Shown here in pieces: positions 57,121-64,000 of a DNA stretch of 64,000 bases. The notes under the pieces are model-generated. The model had not been told where the DNA came from. It was given only the letters and a program-made list of their open reading frames with translations, and did not search any database. The stretch is from positions 5,590,166 through 5,654,165 of the forward strand of contig NZ_KI912266.1 in NCBI RefSeq assembly GCF_000235425.2. Reading direction: 5' to 3'. The position numbers and the translations under genes are program-made. Each line of letters opens with the position of its first letter. The first letter of the stretch is position 1. This DNA comes from Pseudofrankia saprophytica (GTDB lineage: Bacteria; Actinomycetota; Actinomycetes; Frankiales; Frankiaceae).

Positions 57121-59988
57121 CTAGGCGGGTGCGGTGGTGCTGGTGGCGACGGCGGCGTCTTCCGCGGAGCTCGGCGTGCTGCCGCTGCGGCTGATCGCGC
57201 GTTCGTCGGTGCCGAGGTAGCTGGCGATGACCTTCGGGTCGTCGCGAACGGTCCCAGGGGTGCCCTCGGCGATGACGCGCCCGGTTTCGAGGCAGTAGAC
57301 GCGGTCGCTGATGCCCATGATCAGTGGCATGTCGTGCTCGATGACGAGCATGGCCGCGTCGAGCTCGCGGCGGATCTCCTGGATGAGGGGGCCGAAGGCC
57401 TCCGTTTCTCGTTGGGCGACGCCGGCGGTCGGCTCGTCGAGGCAGAGCAGGCGGGCGTCGAGGGCGAGCAGCCCGGCGAGCTCGACGATGCGGCGGGTGC
57501 CGGTGGACAGGTCGGCGATGAACGCGTCGGCGTAGCGGCCGAGGCCGAGGAAACCGATCAGATCGTCAGCCGCCGAGCGCTGGGCGCGTTCGCGGGTGAA
57601 CGTGTGCGGCAGGTGCAGGGCGGTGGACAGCAGCCCGGTGCGGCCACGCGCTTCCAGGGCGATCTGCACGGTCTGGCGGACGGTGAGCTCGGGGAAGAGG
57701 GTCGCGGCCTGGAAGGTGCGTCCAAGCCCGGCCCGGGCCCGGGTGGTGGGGCCGTCGGCAGTGACGTCGCGGCCCAGGAGCTCGACGGTGCCGGTGGCGG
57801 GGGCAAAGCCGCCGATGGCGTTCATCAGGGTGGACTTGCCGGCGCCGTTGGTGCCGATCAGGCCCACGATCTCGCCGGGCGCGACCTGGATCGAGACGCC
57901 GTCGACCGCGGTCAGACCGCCGAAACGGACCCGCACGTCGTTGGTCCGCAGCATTGGCTGGTCCGCCGGGAGCGGCTCGCGGGGGACGGTGCGGGTGAGC
58001 GCCCTGGCGGGGGCGACCTCGGGCTTGGCCGCCGGCGCGGGGCCGAGCCGCCGGTCGGCGAGGCGTAGCAGGGCGTCGCGGGCGGCGTAGCCGATCTGGA
58101 CGAGGCCGCCGGGGAAGTAGAGCAGCAGGATGAGCAGGCCGAGGCTGGAGGTGAGCAACGGGACGAGGTCGTTGCCGGGGAAGATCGCCGGCAGGCCGAT
58201 GACCCAGAGCGCGCCGAGCACCGGGCCGTAGATCGAGCCGAGGCCGCCGATGACGACGATGGAGACCAGGGCGAGCGAGTCGGCGGACAGGAAGTACCTG
58301 TCGGAGTACGGCACGTTCTGGACCGCGCCGGCGAGCAGGCTTCCCCCGAGGCCGGCGATCCCGCCGCCGAGCGCGAACGCCTGCAGCTTCACCCGGGTCG
58401 CGCCCACCGTGTAGGCCGCGGCGGTCGTCGCGTTGTCGCGGACCCCGATGGTGGTGCGCCCGATCCCGGAGCGGCGCAGCCGCGCGACGACGGCCAGCAC
58501 GACGGCGAGCACGACCAGGACGAGGTAGTAGTAGGCGCGCTGGCTGGTGATGTCGATGCCGAAGGCGGTGTCGCGGGTGAACGAGGCCGTGTGGGCGCCG
58601 GAGTCCTGGAAGATCTCGCGACGGTAGAGGTACTGCTCGGCGGCGATCCCGAACGCGAAGGTGCTGACCGCGAGCAGCAACCCCCGTACGCGTAGCGCCC
58701 CCGCCCCGACAATGGCGGCGATCACACCTGTGAACACACTGGCCAGCGCCACCGCGGCCGGGAACGGCAGCGCGCTCAGCGCCACGGTGCTGCCCCCGGC
58801 CGAGAACTCCAGCCCGCGGTTCAGCGCCGCGGCGGTCAGCGCCCCGAGCCCGGCGAACGCCATCTGGCCGAGCGAGAGCTGACCGGCCCAGCCGGTGAGG
58901 ATGGTGACCGAGGCGGCGCAGATCGCGTAGCCGAGGATCACCGTGTAGAGCAGCTGCCGCGACGCCTGCGGCACCAGCAACGGCAGCACGACCGCCAGCA
59001 CGCCCAGAAGGAGGAGCGGGGCGCGTTCGAGTTGGCGGACCCACCACAGGTCGCGCAGCCGTTCGGGGATCGGGGCGGCCTTCGGGGCGAACGAGAACGA
59101 CGAGGTCTCGGTGTCACGGCCGCGGCTGACGAGGAACACCGCCGCCAGGACCAGCAGGAAGATGACGAGGTCGGTCAGGCCCGGCTGGGCCAGCCAGTTG
59201 AACTGGATGAACGACTGCAACAGCCCCAGCACGACGCCAGCGAGCAGCGCGACGCGCATCGACGTCATCCGGGCGATCACCGCCGCGGCTAGCGCCCGCA
59301 TCAGGGTGGTCGGGCCGAGGGTGGTGATCTGCGTGAGGGACTTGTTCTGCGCCGAGATCAGGATCAGGCAGAGCGTTCCGATCAGGCCGGCCAGCGCCCA
59401 CATCGCGGTAGAGACGATCTTCGGGCTGATGCCTTGTAGCCTCGCCAGCTCGGGATTGCTCGCCGACGCTCGTACCGTGCGGCCGAGCACCGTACGGCTC
59501 AGGAACAGGCCGAGCAGGAGCGCGACGAGCGGAACCGTGACCAGCGCGCTCAGCTGCGCGCCCGTGATCCGCAGGCCGTCGACCGGCGACCACGACCCGC
59601 CCCACGGCACCGGATACGACTCCTTCGCGAAGTCCTCCAGGTCCGGAAGGCCCGTGACGATGGTGAGCGCCAGCTGCGCGACACCAATCGTCGCCACCAG
59701 CAGGATCACCCGCGGCGCCCGGAACAGCCGACGCACCACGGCGAGGTCGACCAGGGCGCCGAACAGCGTCCCGACGACGAGCGCGATGACCAGGGCGATC
59801 CAGTACGGCACGTTCCACCGCACCACGAGCAGCGCGAACAGCACGGAGCCGACGAGACCCATGTTCGCGACCGCGAAGTTGATGACCCGCGTCGAGCGGT
59901 GGACCAGCACGATGCCGATCGCGAGCAGGCCGATGACCAGGCCGCCGACACCGCCGTCGAACAGCAGCTGGGTAGTGGGCATCTGCAT
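57121..59988 (-). CDS. Fused HAAT transporter subunit: LivH permease - LivM permease - LivG ATPase
   Basis: Three normally separate subunits lie in one 955-residue chain. LivH-like helices fill 1-290 and LivM-like helices 345-640 (GWAGQLSLGQMAFAGLGA is the LivM hallmark). A Pro/Ala linker leads to the LivG ATPase at 680-930, with Walker A GTNGAGKST (712-720), Walker B LLCLDEPTAG and the switch His in VIEHDMPL. The signature loop is LSTGTRR rather than the common LSGGQ or LSYGQ; ATPase competence should still be possible, as the other motifs are intact. ATG 59988 lies six bases after the MFS-LivF stop. LivH-LivM fusions are not rare in actinomycetes; the three-part form is less common. Confidence 0.9.
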   Translation of the reverse strand: MQMPTTQLLFDGGVGGLVIGLLAIGIVLVHRSTRVINFAVANMGLVGSVLFALLVVRWNVPYWIALVIALVVGTLFGALVDLAVVRRLFRAPRVILLVATIGVAQLALTIVTGLPDLEDFAKESYPVPWGGSWSPVDGLRITGAQLSALVTVPLVALLLGLFLSRTVLGRTVRASASNPELARLQGISPKIVSTAMWALAGLIGTLCLILISAQNKSLTQITTLGPTTLMRALAAAVIARMTSMRVALLAGVVLGLLQSFIQFNWLAQPGLTDLVIFLLVLAAVFLVSRGRDTETSSFSFAPKAAPIPERLRDLWWVRQLERAPLLLLGVLAVVLPLLVPQASRQLLYTVILGYAICAASVTILTGWAGQLSLGQMAFAGLGALTAAALNRGLEFSAGGSTVALSALPFPAAVALASVFTGVIAAIVGAGALRVRGLLLAVSTFAFGIAAEQYLYRREIFQDSGAHTASFTRDTAFGIDITSQRAYYYLVLVVLAVVLAVVARLRRSGIGRTTIGVRDNATTAAAYTVGATRVKLQAFALGGGIAGLGGSLLAGAVQNVPYSDRYFLSADSLALVSIVVIGGLGSIYGPVLGALWVIGLPAIFPGNDLVPLLTSSLGLLILLLYFPGGLVQIGYAARDALLRLADRRLGPAPAAKPEVAPARALTRTVPREPLPADQPMLRTNDVRVRFGGLTAVDGVSIQVAPGEIVGLIGTNGAGKSTLMNAIGGFAPATGTVELLGRDVTADGPTTRARAGLGRTFQAATLFPELTVRQTVQIALEARGRTGLLSTALHLPHTFTRERAQRSAADDLIGFLGLGRYADAFIADLSTGTRRIVELAGLLALDARLLCLDEPTAGVAQRETEAFGPLIQEIRRELDAAMLVIEHDMPLIMGISDRVYCLETGRVIAEGTPGTVRDDPKVIASYLGTDERAISRSGSTPSSAEDAAVATSTTAPA

Positions 59989-59994
59989 GGCGGG

Positions 59995-62214
59995 TCAGCC
60001 ACCTTCCCGGCCGAGGAACACCGCACGGGCCAGGTCGTCGCGTTCGGCGAGCTCACGGGCCGGCCCGGTGAACCGGACCTGCCCCTTCTCCAGGAACACC
60101 GCCCGATCGGCGACGGCGAGGGCGATGTTCAGCGACTGCTCGACGACGACGATCGTCAGCCCGTCCGCCTTGAGCCGCTCCAGGATCACCAGCAGGTCCT
60201 GCACCACCGCCGGCGCCAGCCCGAGCGACAGCTCGTCGATCAGCAGCACCTCGGGGTCGTGCAGCAGCACCATCGCGAGCGCGAGCATCTGCTGCTGCCC
60301 ACCGGACAACGAGCCGGCGAGCTGCGACTGCCGGCCGGCAAGATCCGGGAAAAGGTCCAGGACGTAGGCGAACCGGCGGTCGCGATCGGTCCGGTCACGG
60401 CGGATCCGGAAGGCCGCCATCTCCAGGTTCTCCCGGATCGTCATGTCCGGGAACACACCCTTGCCACCCGGCAACAGGTGCACGCCGTACTTCCCCCGCT
60501 GCTCCGGCGCGACATAGGTGATCGTCCGGCCGTTCAGCCGCACCACGCCCCGCGACGGCGTGCCGAGCCCGCAGATGACCTTCAGGATCGTCGACTTGCC
60601 GGCGCCGTTCGTGCCCAGCAGCGCCAGCGTCTCGCCACGGCGGACCTCGAACCCGACGTCGAACAGCACCTGCACGTGCCCGTAGGAGAAGTCGACGCCG
60701 TTGACCTGCAGCACCGGGACGTTCTCCGGGTCGGCCCGCTGCCGGTCGCGCTCGGCGAGTTCCTCGCGCAGGTCCGCGACCACCAGCGACAGGTCGTTCT
60801 TCACGAACGACGCCCCGCGGATCATCATCAGCCCGCCGACCAGCGTCGCCGGAATACCGACCACCAGCACCGCGACCCGAGGGTCATAGGCATTGCTGAT
60901 CAGACCCGACAGCAGGGCACCACCGGTGGCACCGACGAAGAACATGTAGACGGCGGCCAGCGCGATCCCCAGACCGCGCAGCCGGTAGGGCACCACCGAC
61001 TGCACCACCGGGCCGACCATCGCGAACGCCACCGAGGCGAACACCGCGCCGGGAATGCTCAGCAGCATGAACCCGACCCAGCCCGGCATGAACCATTGGA
61101 TCGGCAGCAGCACCGCGCCCGGCAGCACGCACAGCCCGAGCAGCTTCACCGCACGCTCGGGGTCGCGGTGATAGAGCCGGTCATAGCGCGGAGCGACGAC
61201 CGGCAGGGCGACGACCAGGGCGGCGCCGCCGAGGGAGCCCATCAGGCCCCGCTGGAACGTCGACATCCCGTAGTGGTCATCCGCCCAGAGATTCGCCAGG
61301 ACGGTCGTGGTGAACAGGCTGAAGCCGAGCGCGGAGAACGCAATGATCGACGTCTTCACGGTGCGGATCCGCATCAGCCGGGCGAACGCGGCCTCGATCG
61401 AGATCGGCATCGCCTCGCCGTCCTCGACCACCTCGCCGAGCACCGATTTCATCTCGTGCTGGCCGCGCGGCGGCTCCGGCAGCCGGAACGCCACGACCGC
61501 GACCAGCAGGGCCGGCAGCCCGAGGATGAAGAACGGCCAGCGCCAGCCGTCATCCCCGCCCGCCAACGTCGCGATCCCCGCGACCAGCAGCGGGCTGAGC
61601 GCACCGGCGGCCCGCGCCGCGCCGTACACCGACGCCGACAGCCGGCCCCGCACCCCGATCGGATAGGCATCCGCGATCAGCGAGCCGTGCACCGTGTTGT
61701 TGCTCGACTTCGCCACCCCGACCCCGAACCGGGCCAGGAAGAAAAGGAACGCGTTCGCCGCCAGGCCGGAGGCGAGCACCATCACCGAGAAAACAACACC
61801 GGCCCAGCCGATCACCCGGCTACGCCGGAAGTGGTCCGCCATCCAGCCCATCGGCAGCGCGCCCAGCACCAGGAACGCGCCAGCCGCGGCCGAGATGAAA
61901 ACGATCGCGCCGTCGGACAGCCCGAACGCGTCCCGGATGTCCGGCGCCAGCACCGACAGCGCCGCCGACTCCAGCTCGTCCAGCGCGTTCAGCAGCACCA
62001 GGACCAGGAACGTCAGCGAACCGCCCGCGGCCAGCCCCTGACGCAGCGACAGCGCCTCACCGCCAACACCTGGGAGTAACTCGTCCGCGAACAGGACCTC
62101 ACGCCGTGCCTGTGCCTGCTGCTCCTGGCGGTCCGCCTCCGCGTCGATCAGGCCCGCGGCCAGCCCGGCGACCGAGGAGGCGGCGCCGGGGGCGGCATCG
62201 GTGGGGGCGCTCAC
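59995..62214 (-). CDS. MFS permease fused to a LivF-type ABC ATPase
   Basis: Residues 60-475 are a complete 12-helix major facilitator (motif-A-like loop MGWMADHFRRSR, AKSSNNTVHGSLIADAYP, internal pseudo-repeat from about 290). A charged linker 476-498 leads to a full ABC ATPase at 500-739: Walker A GTNGAGKST (534-542), signature GSLSGGQQQM, Walker B LLIDELSLGLAP and the VVEQS switch region, all typical of LivF. The normal LivF gene is absent from the operon, so this ATPase must partner LivG of the next gene. Joining a secondary carrier to a primary pump's ATPase is highly unusual. The start is GTG 62214, with only a weak ribosome binding site; the 739-residue length assumes it. Confidence 0.9.
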   Translation of the reverse strand: MSAPTDAAPGAASSVAGLAAGLIDAEADRQEQQAQARREVLFADELLPGVGGEALSLRQGLAAGGSLTFLVLVLLNALDELESAALSVLAPDIRDAFGLSDGAIVFISAAAGAFLVLGALPMGWMADHFRRSRVIGWAGVVFSVMVLASGLAANAFLFFLARFGVGVAKSSNNTVHGSLIADAYPIGVRGRLSASVYGAARAAGALSPLLVAGIATLAGGDDGWRWPFFILGLPALLVAVVAFRLPEPPRGQHEMKSVLGEVVEDGEAMPISIEAAFARLMRIRTVKTSIIAFSALGFSLFTTTVLANLWADDHYGMSTFQRGLMGSLGGAALVVALPVVAPRYDRLYHRDPERAVKLLGLCVLPGAVLLPIQWFMPGWVGFMLLSIPGAVFASVAFAMVGPVVQSVVPYRLRGLGIALAAVYMFFVGATGGALLSGLISNAYDPRVAVLVVGIPATLVGGLMMIRGASFVKNDLSLVVADLREELAERDRQRADPENVPVLQVNGVDFSYGHVQVLFDVGFEVRRGETLALLGTNGAGKSTILKVICGLGTPSRGVVRLNGRTITYVAPEQRGKYGVHLLPGGKGVFPDMTIRENLEMAAFRIRRDRTDRDRRFAYVLDLFPDLAGRQSQLAGSLSGGQQQMLALAMVLLHDPEVLLIDELSLGLAPAVVQDLLVILERLKADGLTIVVVEQSLNIALAVADRAVFLEKGQVRFTGPARELAERDDLARAVFLGREGG

Positions 62215-62271
62215 GACCGCGCCCGATCGGGGGGCGCTGGCCGGAACTCGAAGATGTCGGACACCACTGGC

Positions 62272-64000
62272 CTACTTCCCGGGCGTTGTCAGCGAGGCGG
62301 GAGACGCGTCGCGGACGGTCGTGCTGGACAGGTAGGAGCGCCGGCCTTCGAGGACGGCCACGTCGCCCACGACCTCGAAGGCGCCGCGCAGCCGGATGTC
62401 GTCGGACGAGCCGCCCACGAGGACCTGGACCGGCCCGGGCTCCAGGAGGAAACGTCCGTCGAGACCGACGTAGCCGAGCTGGCTCATCGCCACGGCGAAC
62501 TCCACGGTCGCCGCCGCGCCAGGGGCGAGGCTGATCCGGGTGAAGCCGACCAGCTCCTGGGCGGGCCGGGTGACACCGGTCGCCTGGTCGGCGAAGTAAA
62601 GCTGCACGACCTCGTCACCGGCGCGTTCACCGGAGTTCCGCACGGTCAGGCGGACGGTCACCGCCGCGTCGACATCGACGGCGGCCTCGACATCCGAGGG
62701 GCTGATCGCGAGGTCGGTGTAGTCGAACGTGGTGTAGCTCAGGCCGTGGCCGAACGCGAACAGCGGGGTCGACGGCAGATCCAGGTAGCCCTGGTGCATG
62801 TCCTGGTCGGTGCGCCGGTAGCCGGTGCCGGTCGGCTGGCCGGAGTAGACCGGCGCCTGCCCGGAATGGCGGGGAATCGAGATGGGGAGCTTCCCGCCGG
62901 GGCTGATGTCTCCGAACAGGGCCCCGGCCAGGGCCGTCGCGGCGTGCTGGCCGCCGTAGTAGCCGTACAGCAGCGCAGGCAGGTCGTCGACCACGTGGGT
63001 CAGCGCCATCGGCCGGCCGGTGAGGATGACGCCGACGCACGGGGTGCCGGTGGCGGCGACCGCCTGGACGAGCGCGACCTGGTTCGCCGGCAGGTCGAGG
63101 TTCGCGGTGTCGCTGCCCTCGCCTTCGGTGATGCCCGGCGTGAACCAGCCTCCCCGCCCGCCGAGGGCGAGGATCACCACGTCGGCGTCCCGGGCCGCCG
63201 CCACCGCCGCCGGGATGTCGGCCGGTTCCCCGTCCTGGACGCCGCACCCGGCGGTCACCGTCACCTCGGCGCCAGGGGCGGCGGCGCGGACGGCCTCGGC
63301 CAGGGACCGTGCGCCGTACATCTCGCGCAGGTAGTCGTCGACCGACGTCCCCAGCGGGCCCGAAAGCTCCTCGATCATCATTCGGACGGTGTCGTCCGAG
63401 ATCGTTCCAGCCATCTGCTCGGTGCCGGGAATGTTGACCCGTTCTCCCCGGAACCGGGAGGCGAGCAGTTGCAGCGCGCCCGGATAGGTGTACGCCGGGA
63501 AGGCGACCGCGACGCCGTCCGCGTGCGGGCCGACGACCGCGACCCGCCGAAGGCCGCGGGACAGCGGAAGCAGGCCGTCGTTCTTGAGGAGGGTGACGGA
63601 CCGCTGGGCGAGACGGCGGGAGAGCTCGACGCCGTCGCGAGCCGTCGCGTTGATGACGACCGGGTCCTCGGGGACGTAGGGCGTGTCGAACAGGCCAAGG
63701 GCGAACTTGTCCCGCAGCACCCGCCAGCACGCCTGGTCCAGCTGCTCCACCGGGACCGCGCCGCGACGCACCGCCTGGGCGAGGACGGGGCCGTAGCCGT
63801 CGGGAATCGGCAGCTCGACGTCCAGGCCGGCGGCCAGCGCCAGCCGGCCGGCCTCCTCGGAGTCGCGGGCGACCCGCAGCCGACGGTGCAGGTGGCCGAT
63901 GGTGTCGTAGTCGGACACGACGGTCCCGGTGAACCCGAGGCGGTCGCGCAGCAGGTCGGTGAGGATGTCGCGGCTCGCGCCCGCCGGGACGCCGTCGACG
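62272..64000 (-). CDS. Glycoside hydrolase family 3 beta-glucosidase, second copy, cut by window edge
   Basis: The visible 576 or so codons contain the nucleophile region TVVSDYDTIGHLH near the edge, the alpha/beta sandwich (VVINATARDGVELSRRLAQR; VILTGRPMALTHV) and a C-terminal fibronectin-III-like domain (SGERAGDEVVQLYFADQ). The N-terminus and KHF motif are outside the window, so an apparent start at 63918 is internal. It ends 57 bases before the MFS-LivF gene and is probably co-transcribed with it. It resembles the GH3 at 52107 in order and motifs (both end near SSDDIR). Confidence 0.88.
   Translation of the reverse strand, partial: VDGVPAGASRDILTDLLRDRLGFTGTVVSDYDTIGHLHRRLRVARDSEEAGRLALAAGLDVELPIPDGYGPVLAQAVRRGAVPVEQLDQACWRVLRDKFALGLFDTPYVPEDPVVINATARDGVELSRRLAQRSVTLLKNDGLLPLSRGLRRVAVVGPHADGVAVAFPAYTYPGALQLLASRFRGERVNIPGTEQMAGTISDDTVRMMIEELSGPLGTSVDDYLREMYGARSLAEAVRAAAPGAEVTVTAGCGVQDGEPADIPAAVAAARDADVVILALGGRGGWFTPGITEGEGSDTANLDLPANQVALVQAVAATGTPCVGVILTGRPMALTHVVDDLPALLYGYYGGQHAATALAGALFGDISPGGKLPISIPRHSGQAPVYSGQPTGTGYRRTDQDMHQGYLDLPSTPLFAFGHGLSYTTFDYTDLAISPSDVEAAVDVDAAVTVRLTVRNSGERAGDEVVQLYFADQATGVTRPAQELVGFTRISLAPGAAATVEFAVAMSQLGYVGLDGRFLLEPGPVQVLVGGSSDDIRLRGAFEVVGDVAVLEGRRSYLSSTTVRDASPASLTTPGK

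Noticed and set aside
59899-62079. Long plus-strand frame (726 codons)
   Set aside because: Exact antisense shadow of the MFS-LivF gene, with His/Arg/Gln-rich low-complexity translation and no motif.
62272-63918. Complete GH3 gene starting at ATG 63918
   Set aside because: The open frame and GH3 similarity continue to the window edge at 64000, so this ATG is internal.

Overview
This is a very G+C-rich actinomycete chromosome segment: GTG and TTG starts are common, genes pack tightly with 4-base stop/start overlaps, and A/T-rich DNA is limited to short promoter-like islands. Type III and type I polyketide genes, a fatty-acyl-AMP ligase, several aminoglycoside-phosphotransferase-like kinases, HEAT/MerR proteins and fused branched-chain-type ABC genes suggest a filamentous soil or plant-associated actinomycete. 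A Frankia-like organism would fit, but the sequence alone does not prove it. No rRNA, tRNA, CRISPR array or intact insertion sequence was seen.

Layout. (1) 1-5.5 kb: a small catabolic set (partial acyl-CoA dehydrogenase, KshA-like Rieske oxygenase, SDR, amidohydrolase, acyl-CoA ligase). A recurring A/T-rich motif with an ATCTAGATATAT core lies in front of several of these genes. (2) 5.6-10.7 kb: an XRE/TPR-type regulator divergent from an unknown protein, a kinase-fold protein with an altered catalytic loop, a methyltransferase and a second kinase-fold protein. (3) 10.9-15.5 kb: type III PKS, ICMT-like methyltransferase and FAD oxidoreductase in an overlapping operon (alkylpyrone/resorcinol type), then a membrane-anchored beta-helix protein. 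(4) 15.6-20 kb: ECF sigma factor with its DGPF/YCII partner, an APH-like kinase and a secreted alpha/beta hydrolase. (5) 20.3-33.5 kb: FAAL, a multidomain PKS (ACP-KS-AT-DH-KR-ACP-degenerate carrier-TE), an antigen-85-like secreted esterase, a DHA2 exporter and a divergent TetR. Gene content recalls the fadD32-pks13-fbp mycolate locus. (6) 33.5-38.4 kb: a gene-poor scar zone with an NmrA fragment, two unknown small genes, a low-G+C membrane protein, a HEAT plus MerR-HEAT pair, and an IS6 remnant. (7) 38.5-45.7 kb: envelope and signalling genes (LmeA-like protein, Ser/Thr kinase, MMPL exporter, NarL-type two-component system). Two matching inverted repeats precede the LmeA-like and MMPL genes.

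(8) 45.8-64 kb, the most striking part: one minus-strand run combines four glycosidases (GH3, GH3, GH78 rhamnosidase, GH1), a MocA dehydrogenase, an HSL-type esterase and two LivK-like lipoproteins with an unusually fused transporter. One polypeptide is LivH-LivM-LivG; the other is an MFS permease fused to a LivF ATPase. The likely job is to trim a rhamnosylated or glucosylated molecule, probably of plant origin, and import the aglycone or a fragment. A perfect 91-bp tandem duplication sits on the junction between the rhamnosidase and esterase genes.

Assignments rest on motifs read by eye in conceptual translations. No database search was possible, so family names are inferences from recalled consensus motifs and substrates are hypotheses.
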